The notes under the pieces were generated by a model, which was given only the letters and a program-made list of their open reading frames with translations, ran no database searches and was not told the DNA's origin. Positions 1 to 6,320 of a stretch of DNA of 9,676 nucleotides are shown here, piece after piece. The DNA lies in assembly GCA_013815395.1 (NCBI GenBank), contig JACDGH010000079.1, positions 1 through 9,676 on the forward strand, read 5' to 3'. Positions within the stretch are counted from its first letter, which is position 1; every line of letters begins with the position of its first letter. The stretch is from Parachlamydiaceae bacterium. GTDB taxonomy: Bacteria; Chlamydiota; Chlamydiia; Chlamydiales; Parachlamydiaceae. The translations under genes were made by a program, and so were the position numbers.

Positions 1-2
1 CT

Positions 3-131
3 CCAGGGGCTTCGCCAAACGCAAAAAACTCTATAGCTTTCTATTTCCTGTCAGCCTCGGAAGTGCGGCTCTACAAATCTTTTAAAAACATGAAATGGGA
101 AATTCAACTAGAGGGCGGATGGCATACATAG
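3..131 (+). CDS. Possible C-terminal end of an unrecognised gene (cut by window edge)
   Basis: An open frame enters from the left edge and stops at TAG 129-131, giving 42 residues that end EIQLEGGWHT. I do not recognise it. It is the longest open plus-strand frame here, and its stop directly abuts a strong hairpin, as expected for a gene end. Against it, another plus frame is also open until about position 83, and the segment is too short to judge by codon use. It could be noncoding. Confidence 0.25.
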   Translation, partial: PGASPNAKNSIAFYFLSASEVRLYKSFKNMKWEIQLEGGWHT

Positions 132-163
132 ATTATTGATCGAGCAGCGCTCGCTCCAATAAT
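132..163. terminator. Hairpin between convergent gene ends, possible bidirectional terminator
   Basis: ATTATTG (132-138) pairs with CAATAAT (157-163), and inside it CGAGC (141-145) pairs with GCTCG (149-153) around an AGC loop, with a small asymmetric internal bulge. It begins right after the stop at 131 and lies 34 bases beyond the stop of the minus-strand gene, so it could end transcription from both sides. Neither side has a T-run, so it is not a classical intrinsic terminator. Confidence 0.4.
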
Positions 164-196
164 TCCTCAAGGTCATCTGTCGGGTAATTCCTGAAA

Positions 197-1297
197 TTAG
201 TTTAAAATATTCTGATGGCTTAAAATATAATTCTTTAAAGCTGTTTTTGAATAAATTTTGTTTTTCTTGAGATTTTGCAAATTAACTAAGCCAAGCTTTT
301 CAAGGTTTTTATGAACGTCATCGAAAAGTTGTTTCCGGAAATCTTTGCCCTCATCTTTTATAGCAGCGGAAGGAGCTAGCTCTAACTCCAGTTGCGCTTG
401 ACTAATGTGTGGAAGGAGACCAATCTCCCAGTAATCTTTAATATACCATATGGAGAATTTGACCAAAGCTTCAATGGTCGGTTCATCATCGCTTAGGGGA
501 TTATTATTGTCGTCGTTAAAAACGCTGTTAAGACGATTTTCAAAGATCTCATAAAGACCGCATGCTGAAGCATCCGGACCGCTGGATTGGCCTATTGCAT
601 CATTTGAAAGTTTTTGGGATTGCTCTTTAAATGAACTTAATTTCTCAATCAGATCGGTGCGTCCCGAATTCCAGGCTATTGCTAAAGCTTTGCTGGAAAG
701 AAACTGTGTGCTTAGGCATGCATCCCTAAATAATTCGATTATTTTCTCTAATTCGTTAATTTGCTCTGAATCAGTAGTTTCAAGATCTAACGATCTAAGT
801 TGCATTTCGAGAGCGCTAAATGCTTGGTTATGACTGGTAGAAGCAGATGACAGTTCATGGGTTAGAAGAGTTAGATGGTGCTGAATTGGTTCCGAAAGGC
901 TTTCCTGCTTTAAAATATTTTGCTCTTCAGGTGTGGCTTGCACAAGTAGTTGCAAGAAAATGATCTGAGGCATTCCTAGAAATAGAGAGAATAATTTGGG
1001 TTGATTTACTTGTTTGCTATTAATCCAAGATAAGATTTCAGATGTTTGTTCGATGGTGGCTGTTCGTCCGACAGCTTCAAGTTGTTGAGGTGTCTTTAAA
1101 ACTTCTATAACAGTATGGATTTTGTCTTTCCATAAGTTTGGATCATGCTGCGGAGTCGCGATAGGAAGAATGATCGCAATTTGATCCGGAGAGAGTTTTG
1201 GAATATTTTGTTGCCATTGTTCGGTAGACCATTCGTTAGCATCCGCTAGTTGTTCCGATGTAAATGGTGGGTTATTTGAAAGATCAAGGGAATCCAT
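197..1297 (-). CDS. Hypothetical soluble helical protein, 366 aa
   Basis: I do not recognise the family. The frame extends to an ATG at 1336, but the ATG at 1297 is the better start because GAGGAG (complement of 1304-1309) sits 6 nt in front of it; the protein then begins MDSLDLSNNPP. There is no signal peptide and no clear membrane segment. The N-terminus repeats a loose [ST]-x-[ED]-Q-[hydrophobic] pattern: TSEQL at 13-17, STEQW at 24-28, SPDQI at 36-40, then TPQQL further on. Similar TPEQ-type repeats occur in many bacterial repeat proteins. The rest is rich in Leu, Glu and Gln and looks helical, with an acidic Asp/Asn-rich stretch (FNDDNNNPLSDDE) near residue 260. It is transcribed divergently from the 1482 gene. 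An out-of-frame acidic tail lies just past its stop. A lineage-specific protein is likely; an effector role cannot be shown from sequence alone. Confidence 0.75.
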   Translation of the reverse strand: MDSLDLSNNPPFTSEQLADANEWSTEQWQQNIPKLSPDQIAIILPIATPQHDPNLWKDKIHTVIEVLKTPQQLEAVGRTATIEQTSEILSWINSKQVNQPKLFSLFLGMPQIIFLQLLVQATPEEQNILKQESLSEPIQHHLTLLTHELSSASTSHNQAFSALEMQLRSLDLETTDSEQINELEKIIELFRDACLSTQFLSSKALAIAWNSGRTDLIEKLSSFKEQSQKLSNDAIGQSSGPDASACGLYEIFENRLNSVFNDDNNNPLSDDEPTIEALVKFSIWYIKDYWEIGLLPHISQAQLELELAPSAAIKDEGKDFRKQLFDDVHKNLEKLGLVNLQNLKKNKIYSKTALKNYILSHQNILN

Positions 1298-1303
1298 AAA
1301 ATG

Positions 1304-1309
1304 CTCCTC
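1304..1309 (-). promoter_or_regulatory. Ribosome binding site choosing the 1297 start
   Basis: On the minus strand this reads GAGGAG, 6 nt before the ATG at 1297. The upstream in-frame ATG at 1336 has no comparable site, so 1297 is preferred. Confidence 0.65.
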
Positions 1310-1350
1310 TGCGCAGGCAGATAAAAAAATGTACAAAGTCGATACTATGT

Positions 1351-1379
1351 TATATATCTTAAAAAAAGGACATTGTAAA
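1351..1379 (-). promoter_or_regulatory. Sigma-70-type promoter for the 197-1297 gene
   Basis: On the minus strand TTTACA (complement of 1374-1379) and TATATA (complement of 1351-1356) are separated by exactly 17 bases. The spacer contains a T7 run. Transcription would start near 1344, about 45 bases before the chosen ATG. The assignment rests on hexamer match and spacing only. Confidence 0.5.
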
Positions 1380-1398
1380 TGAAAATGAGTTAGCGACC

Positions 1399-1427
1399 TT
1401 GACGTTTTGATACAATGTACATATAGT
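1399..1427 (+). promoter_or_regulatory. Sigma-70-type promoter for the 1482 gene
   Basis: TTGACG (1399-1404) and TATAGT (1422-1427) are 17 bases apart, close to consensus. The start of transcription would fall near 1434, leaving a leader of about 48 nt that contains a perfect 14-bp palindrome, AATAATTAATTATT (1440-1453). It faces away from the minus-strand promoter about 20 bp to its left, so the two could share control. Confidence 0.6.
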
Positions 1428-1467
1428 AAATAATTAAAAAATAATTAATTATTATTGCTTTATGACT

Positions 1468-1475
1468 AGGAGAGG
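1468..1475 (+). promoter_or_regulatory. Ribosome binding site choosing the 1482 start
   Basis: AGGAGAGG lies upstream of the ATG at 1482, with 9 nt between its AGGAG core and the start. The in-frame TTG at 1476 is only 3 nt from that core, too close for normal initiation. Confidence 0.7.
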
Positions 1476-1481
1476 TTGCAT

Positions 1482-2597
1482 ATGATAATTCCGTTATTGA
1501 AACGTTCCCTAGGTTCTTGTGAGGTGTTTTTTACCATGCACCACGCAAGCATTTCCCCTTTATCCAAATTTAGAGGGGTGGCTGCTAATCAGCAAGTGCT
1601 ATTGTCTTCAGAAATTTTGACATCGGAAAAAACGTGTGGTGAATTGCTAGAGTTGGGTCAAGCACTATGCAAGCAAATCGCAGAGAAAGAAATTCAGGAG
1701 CCGATGCGGTCAGTTTCGATACAATTGAGCTTAGTTGCCTCTGAATGGGACCTTGTTCAAGAGCAGCATAGGCATCTTCTCAAGTTTTCAGGAGCACATT
1801 CTGATAAATTTCAAGTGGCCCATCTTTGTTTTCCCATCGATTTTGAATATTATTATCATGATGAAGAATCTGTTTCGGATTTCAATAAAAAAAGTATTTT
1901 GCAGCTAATTAAATTTTTTAATACTGAAGCTCTACTGATTTATTGCAGTTGGTTTAATCAAGAATGTGAACTTCTCACCCACCAAATTCATTTTGACGCT
2001 AGCGAAGAATATCAACTTCAAGCGTTATTTGAAGATTTTTCACATGAAGTGCATTCCCCTTTATTAGTTGATCGACAGCAAGCCATAGCAGAAGCAATGA
2101 TGGATGAAGAGAGTGTTCATAAAACGGAAAACCATAAAGAGTTATTAAAATTAGAAAAAATTATCGTGTCTGCGCGCGTTTTGTTATTATCGGACTTGAA
2201 AACACAAAACGATTTGTTAACTCGCATGATTGAAGGTATTCAGAAAATCGAGACACTACACCCGGAGTTCACACTTATTAAGCAGAAGGCTGTTTTATTA
2301 AATCAAATAATTATCAATCATTTGTCAGATGAATACTGTAGCTGGGAGAGATTGCAGCTGATGATGCAACTTTTAGATGAACAACTAGGAGTTTTGCCAA
2401 TGTTTTGTGGATCTAATAATGAAAGTATTAATACGTTGCTTAACATTCGATTAGCGTTAATTGAAATGCGAAAGACACATACTTTTGAAGAGAGACTGAA
2501 AATGTGTTTAGAATGGGATCAAAAGAACGCTAAAGAACCAAGAATTAAGCAAGAACTGCATGAATTAAAACGTTGTAATTTGGAGGCTTTAGGTTAA
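1482..2597 (+). CDS. Hypothetical protein, 371 aa
   Basis: I do not recognise this protein. The start is ATG 1482, behind a strong AGGAG. It has no signal peptide or convincing membrane helix. The first ~200 residues look mixed alpha/beta, with a conspicuous tyrosine cluster (FEYYYHDEE, 121-129). From about residue 215 to the end it is mostly amphipathic helix (for example ELLKLEKIIVSARVLLLSDL at 220-239), interrupted by CSWERL near 286. It contains about nine cysteines, which suggests a cytoplasmic protein, but they form no metal-binding spacing that I can identify. A near-consensus promoter lies upstream. The stop is one base before the start of the next gene, so the two are probably co-translated and may act together. 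Function unknown. Confidence 0.8.
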   Translation: MIIPLLKRSLGSCEVFFTMHHASISPLSKFRGVAANQQVLLSSEILTSEKTCGELLELGQALCKQIAEKEIQEPMRSVSIQLSLVASEWDLVQEQHRHLLKFSGAHSDKFQVAHLCFPIDFEYYYHDEESVSDFNKKSILQLIKFFNTEALLIYCSWFNQECELLTHQIHFDASEEYQLQALFEDFSHEVHSPLLVDRQQAIAEAMMDEESVHKTENHKELLKLEKIIVSARVLLLSDLKTQNDLLTRMIEGIQKIETLHPEFTLIKQKAVLLNQIIINHLSDEYCSWERLQLMMQLLDEQLGVLPMFCGSNNESINTLLNIRLALIEMRKTHTFEERLKMCLEWDQKNAKEPRIKQELHELKRCNLEALG

Positions 2598-2598
2598 G

Positions 2599-2988
2599 TT
2601 GCGAACCATTCCGGTAAAAATTGGAAAATCTGTTTATCATCCCATAGAAGTACCACAGCTGATCGAGGAATATTTTCGAATCATAATTCAAAAGGGTGCA
2701 ATGATCATATATCCTTTTGAGCAATCTTTTTTCTTAATGATTCATTTGCCTTATTTGCAGCCGTTTCTGGATGTAAACAAACTTGTATCCCGTTTATCTG
2801 GAAAAATTTCATCTATCCGTGAAAATCTCAGCCCTATTTCATTTGTTGATGTACCTGAGGCTGACTACATCCAAGGCTTGCTTGCAGTTTATGAGTTGAA
2901 TAGAATCGAACTTAGCAGTCTTCATGAGGGAAATTTTGCCAGGTTTAAAATTCGCCCTTCAGATTTTTTTGAACGGTATAAAGAATGA
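2599..2988 (+). CDS. Hypothetical small protein, 129 aa, co-translated with its upstream neighbour
   Basis: I do not recognise this protein. It appears to start at TTG 2599, one base after the TAA of the preceding gene. GGAGG at 2582-2586 lies 12 nt upstream, inside that gene's last codons, a slightly long but usable spacing. The next in-frame ATG, at 2701, would discard the first 34 residues, including the well-formed KIGKSVYHPIEVPQLIEEYF segment, so TTG is preferred. The product alternates beta-like and amphipathic stretches (MIIYPFEQSFFLMIHLPYL, FVDVPEADYIQGLLAVYEL) and ends with the charged FFERYKE. No signal peptide is seen. The tight junction suggests production in step with the 371-aa protein, perhaps as a partner or chaperone-like subunit; that is inference only. 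Confidence 0.7.
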   Translation: MRTIPVKIGKSVYHPIEVPQLIEEYFRIIIQKGAMIIYPFEQSFFLMIHLPYLQPFLDVNKLVSRLSGKISSIRENLSPISFVDVPEADYIQGLLAVYELNRIELSSLHEGNFARFKIRPSDFFERYKE

Positions 2989-3063
2989 TCGTAAACTGAA
3001 AAATAGAGTGTGGAAAATAGCCTAGAATAGATAGAATGATTTATTATATCGTCGACCATGGTT

Positions 3064-3069
3064 AAAGGG
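3064..3069 (+). promoter_or_regulatory. Ribosome binding site choosing the 3076 start
   Basis: AAAGGG lies 6 nt before the ATG at 3076. The in-frame ATG at 3058 has no purine-rich site in front of it (TCGTCGACC), and this site falls inside the extended frame, so 3076 is the likelier start. Confidence 0.55.
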
Positions 3070-3075
3070 TATTTT

Positions 3076-4260
3076 ATGGGAACTAACTACGATAATGAGA
3101 ATGATAGAAATAATTTAAGGGAAGCTAATGTAGCTACATTAGCTCAACAGGCTCCCGCGCGAGGATCTTTTCGTAGTTTTGAAGATGTTTTTCGAACATC
3201 TTACAGTCATGGTTTAGAGGCTATCTACAATATAGAAACAGTAGATCTTAAAAGTGTCCGTCGCCTCAATGAACCATCCTTAACTAGATTAAATCAAAAA
3301 AAAATCAATTTAAATCCTGAACCATTGTGTATTTTTGAAACGCAATTGGAGTTTGATTTTGGGGATGGCTATAGAGAAAGTATGGATTCTTTTGTCTTGA
3401 ATGAACCTATTCAAGTTTTAAAGATATCTAAGCATGCGGAAAAATGCTTGTATGACAATGGGATGTCCACTTTAAGTATGCTTTTGAAGGCAGATCTAAC
3501 TCAGTTTGTGTATTTGAGAGGAATGGGGCAGGGGCATATCGATGAAATTCGACAAAAACTAAATGAGTATATTTCAGGCCGTATTCTTCAAGGTTCCCGT
3601 TCGATCGATTTTTATGCATGGATGCGCAGCTTGATATTGGCTGGCAATACAAAAAAAATGCATGTGATGCTGGAGCCTTTCAAATTATCCGACTTGTGTG
3701 GGTTATCGGCCGCAGAAAATGTTGAGGTTCGACGCCTGAGTGCAGAAAAGCGGCACGAATGGTGCGATGAAATGGCTTTAGAGCTAATTTCGAAAAAAGC
3801 ACACTTAGAAAGAGATATGAAAAAGGTTGCTGATGTCTATGTATTGCCTTGGATGAGACGTAGACTTGGTTTTGCGACGCAGCAAGAGATTCTCGAACAC
3901 CTCCTGCGCATTTCGCTTGTGCCACTAGGTGCGCAAATGATCTTTTCTTTTTTCTCTGAAATTTATTTTGGCGGCCGGTTTCCACTGGCAGACTTTTTGA
4001 TCCAAAATGATAAAAATTTATTTTTTGTTGATCAAGAGACCTTATGCGCTTTTGATGCTGTGGTCGCCAAAGCAAAAACCTATTTTTATAAAAGTCAGTT
4101 AAGTTATACCCTTGCAGAGCTTACAATGCTTTTAACAAAAGAATTCGCACTATCTTGGCAAAGCTTTCCCTGTGGTTTTATTGAAAAAAGCTTACGAGCA
4201 TGCTCTTGCTTTCGAGTCCGCAACGCTGAAAATGGACAACTAAACGTCCGATTAGCTTAA
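3076..4260 (+). CDS. Protein with an RNA polymerase alpha-CTD-like domain, 394 aa
   Basis: The start is taken at ATG 3076; ATG 3058 in the same frame would add six residues but lacks a ribosome binding site. Residues 111-166 match the helix-hairpin-helix fold of the RNA polymerase alpha C-terminal domain. The pattern runs from PIQVLKIS, through a helix with CL (124-125), a MSTLSMLL turn and helix, and the LRGMG hairpin, to IDEIRQKL. Compared with E. coli alpha, the DNA-contact positions Arg265, Asn268, Lys298 and Ser299 appear as His120, Lys123, Gly153 and His154; Cys269 and Gly296 are kept. The ~110-residue N-terminal region is polar. The last ~60 residues (TLAELTMLL to CFRV) could be a winged helix, so a DNA- or RNAP-binding regulator is plausible. 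It sits 87 bp after the co-translated pair and converges with the 4252-5925 gene, overlapping it by 9 bp. The true rpoA is clearly different. Specific role unknown. Confidence 0.8.
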   Translation: MGTNYDNENDRNNLREANVATLAQQAPARGSFRSFEDVFRTSYSHGLEAIYNIETVDLKSVRRLNEPSLTRLNQKKINLNPEPLCIFETQLEFDFGDGYRESMDSFVLNEPIQVLKISKHAEKCLYDNGMSTLSMLLKADLTQFVYLRGMGQGHIDEIRQKLNEYISGRILQGSRSIDFYAWMRSLILAGNTKKMHVMLEPFKLSDLCGLSAAENVEVRRLSAEKRHEWCDEMALELISKKAHLERDMKKVADVYVLPWMRRRLGFATQQEILEHLLRISLVPLGAQMIFSFFSEIYFGGRFPLADFLIQNDKNLFFVDQETLCAFDAVVAKAKTYFYKSQLSYTLAELTMLLTKEFALSWQSFPCGFIEKSLRACSCFRVRNAENGQLNVRLA

Positions 4261-5925
4261 AAGGTATTCTGGGCCTACCTCTGCAATTAAATCCTCGGGA
4301 GATTCACACAGGGATGAGACTGTTGTCGTTACATTCCATTTGGGATCAGGAACTTCTCCTTTTAACATTTTCCCTGTTGAGGGATCTGTATGCTTCATTT
4401 GAATATTTTTTAAGTCATCGATGTGCATACGAACTTCCGTTTGAATTCCAAAAAATCTTGGCCCATCCTGAGTAATTACTTTCTCCATCGTCACCGGGCC
4501 TTTAAGAACGACCATTCCGTTTGGTTCAAAAGTCATTTTAAAAACAGATCCGGGATTCAAGTCAACATTTCCCATGGGATTAAAGCCACTAGAGGCTGTT
4601 CCAGCTTGAAATGCACCAAAATCTCCTTTAAGAATTTCAATTTTATGGGAATTAGCAGTTTGAGATAATCCATTAACGCTAGAAAGTCGAAGAAGGCAAG
4701 AGGTAACATTTAGGCTTTGTTGTTTTGTTAAAGGTGTGTCAGTATGTTTATTCATTTCTTGAGTTAGATTGTCATGGAATGCTGAAAGTGCAACTTTTTT
4801 ATCTTCAGCAGGCATTGATGCCTTCCAATTTGAATCTCCCTTCCATACTAATGCCCCGTCCACCTCCATGCGCATTTGCTGTAGCCGCTCGTTATAATGA
4901 TCTTTTTCTACATGAAGAATTTGCCCATCGCCGAAATCCACAGGCACTGTAGGTAAGGCAGTATCAAAATGATCATTTTTTGGTTTCGCAAGCGTTTCCC
5001 AGTTATTAATGAAATTTTTCATGCGCTCTGACATCGAGGCTTTATAAACTGCTTCCTCGGATTTGGCATCAATACTTGTACCATTTTTAAATAAATTAAT
5101 TATTTTAAGGCCTATATTCAATTTGTCAGGATTCGATAGAATCGCACACATACTGGGAAAAAAGTCGAACTCGCGTTGAATTTTTGGATTACTCAAAAAA
5201 TGGGCGATTGTGGCAGCGTGCTTCATTGTTTTGGGATCGGAGGCAAGTTTGTAGAATTCAGCGTAGAATTTGGGGTTTTCTTTGGCTCGAGGATCTAATA
5301 AAAACTTGGCAACCCCTGGATTTGTCAAAGCAATTGTTAAAAAAGCGTCCCCTTCTTTTATTTTACCTTTAGTATAGAGTTCCTCTAGATGTGGGGCTAA
5401 TTCTGAATTAGCAACTTTTAATTTATTAACATTTTCAAGACAATCTAACTGCTGATTCATTTCATCGGCGCGTTTTGCCATTTGAAGGAATACCGTAGAT
5501 TCGACATTGTCAATGCTCACTCTACTTCCAATACTACTACTTCCACTAATACTACCACTACTACTACTAGTACTGCTTCTACTACCAAAAATACTAGTTT
5601 TAATACTATTGGGGGGCTTTAATTTTAAACACTCGGTTGCAATTTTTTTAGCTCGGACTGATTCATTACGAAGTTTATTAATTTCGGCACTACCGCCAGA
5701 TCCTACTTTCAAGCTTACTGCAGAAAAATCATATTTTGTTGATAAAGCTGTAATTGTAGTTTTTTCATTAATCTGCTTGATAAAAGCTTTAGCGTCAAAA
5801 TCTATGCCCAATTTCTGCTTAAACTGCTTCCAAAGACTTTTTTTCTCAGGTACTATAGGAGTTGAAGTCTCAGGCTTAAAAGTCACATTGGCATAATTGC
5901 TAATAGTTGAAATATCTTCAGACAT
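4252..5925 (-). CDS. Hypothetical soluble protein with Ser-rich linker, 557 aa; possible secreted effector
   Basis: I do not recognise this protein. ATG at 5925 is preceded by AGGA (complement of 5932-5935) at 6-nt spacing. The first ~30 residues are polar and rich in Ser/Thr, with no hydrophobic signal peptide. Such N-termini are compatible with type III secretion, which all chlamydiae have, but they are not diagnostic. Residues 111-137 form a Ser/Gly low-complexity linker coded almost only by AGT. Residues about 199-285 are helical, with recurring NP or DP turns (TNP 201, LDP 210, SDP 229, SNP 245, SNP 264). The C-terminal ~240 residues, from about FGDGQILHVE to the end, look like a folded beta-rich domain (MTFEPNGMVVLKGPVTMEKV and following). 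There are no transmembrane segments. The gene stands alone on this strand and overlaps the stop of its convergent neighbour by 9 bp. The effector idea is inference. Confidence 0.8.
   Translation of the reverse strand: MSEDISTISNYANVTFKPETSTPIVPEKKSLWKQFKQKLGIDFDAKAFIKQINEKTTITALSTKYDFSAVSLKVGSGGSAEINKLRNESVRAKKIATECLKLKPPNSIKTSIFGSRSSTSSSSGSISGSSSIGSRVSIDNVESTVFLQMAKRADEMNQQLDCLENVNKLKVANSELAPHLEELYTKGKIKEGDAFLTIALTNPGVAKFLLDPRAKENPKFYAEFYKLASDPKTMKHAATIAHFLSNPKIQREFDFFPSMCAILSNPDKLNIGLKIINLFKNGTSIDAKSEEAVYKASMSERMKNFINNWETLAKPKNDHFDTALPTVPVDFGDGQILHVEKDHYNERLQQMRMEVDGALVWKGDSNWKASMPAEDKKVALSAFHDNLTQEMNKHTDTPLTKQQSLNVTSCLLRLSSVNGLSQTANSHKIEILKGDFGAFQAGTASSGFNPMGNVDLNPGSVFKMTFEPNGMVVLKGPVTMEKVITQDGPRFFGIQTEVRMHIDDLKNIQMKHTDPSTGKMLKGEVPDPKWNVTTTVSSLCESPEDLIAEVGPEYLLS
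5521..5606. repeat. Imperfect ACT/AGT trinucleotide tract
   Basis: Plus-strand ACT triplets, interrupted by TCC, CCA, AAT and similar units, fill this stretch; the longest pure run is four ACT units at 5557-5568. On the coding (minus) strand they are AGT serine codons with some GGT/GGA glycine and ATT isoleucine codons. Because the unit is three bases, length changes by slippage would keep the frame and alter only linker length. Confidence 0.75.
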
Positions 5926-5987
5926 AAATAATCCTAATTATTCATAAAGAATCCTATTTATTAACGTAATGTAATGTAATATATTTT

Positions 5988-5993
5988 ATTATA
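5988..5993 (-). promoter_or_regulatory. Possible -10 element for the 4252-5925 gene
   Basis: The minus strand reads TATAAT here, 62 bases before the ATG at 5925. No good -35 hexamer lies 16-18 bases upstream, and the whole 5926-6010 stretch is so AT-rich that a chance match is likely. Between it and the gene, at 5966-5980, is a short run of the pentamer TAATG (GTAATGTAATGTAAT on the plus strand). Confidence 0.25.
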
Positions 5994-6069
5994 ACATAAT
6001 TTAATTATTATATTGTATTTTTTGTCGCGCCAATTTTGAAATTTCCGCATTTATCAAAGATGGGATATA

Positions 6070-6252
6070 ATGCCGAGCCCTTTCAAGCAAACAGTTTACA
6101 CCTTTTTTATTTTGAAAAATTCCTATTGCAATCCTAAAAGCGGTTCAAAGTCTGCAAATTCCTATGCGCAATACGAAAAAGGAAGAATAAAAATTTCATT
6201 AGATCAATATGAAAAATTGCTGCAAGTAGCAAATCCATATCAGCAACGCTGA
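6070..6252 (+). pseudogene. Remnant of a small helix-turn-helix protein (antitoxin-like)
   Basis: The open frame gives 60 residues. From residue 24 on (coordinates from about 6139) it reads as the second half of an XRE-type helix-turn-helix, as at the C-terminus of HicB-like antitoxins: SGSKSANSYAQYEKGR followed by SLDQYEKLLQVANP. The usual first helix (ELAKKLG type) is missing, and the preceding 23 residues, MPSPFKQTVYTF and onward, do not resemble that family. A second short frame (6060-6137, beginning MGYNAEPF) overlaps in a different phase, suggesting a frameshift or decay. There is no convincing ribosome binding site and no adjacent toxin gene. The motif match is by memory of the family. 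A short functional peptide cannot be excluded. Confidence 0.45.
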
Positions 6253-6281
6253 TTAAGAGTGGTTTAATAATCGAAAACAGA

Positions 6282-6287
6282 TATAAT
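6282..6287 (+). promoter_or_regulatory. Possible -10 element for the queuine-salvage unit
   Basis: A perfect TATAAT lies 33 nt before ATG 6321. Transcription would begin near 6294, leaving a short leader. This argues against the in-frame TTG at 6291 as the start, because it would lie at or before the transcript end. No recognisable -35 is seen (GTGGTT at 17-bp spacing). Confidence 0.35.
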
Positions 6288-6320
6288 GATTTGAATTATT
6301 CAAATTTTTATGTTTTATCT

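Noticed and set aside
3428..4075. Minus-strand open frames opposite the alpha-CTD-like gene
   Set aside because: They lie fully inside a well-supported gene and show no recognisable motif or start signal.
4196..4205. Palindrome GAGCATGCTC near the end of the 3076-4260 gene as a terminator
   Set aside because: The stem is five base pairs with no loop, has no T-run and lies inside codons.
5521..5606. Periodic repeats that might suggest a small CRISPR array
   Set aside because: The unit is three bases with no spacers, and it lies inside a coding region. It is a microsatellite.
5507..5896. Plus-strand frame with a Leu/Pro-rich, membrane-like N-terminus
   Set aside because: It is the complement of the AGT-serine tract and nearby codons of the 557-aa gene. 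The leucine run comes from reading ACT-type repeats in another phase. It has no ribosome binding site.
5996..6008. Near-palindrome ATAATTTAATTAT as an operator
   Set aside because: The surrounding 100 bp is almost pure A/T, so such palindromes are expected by chance.
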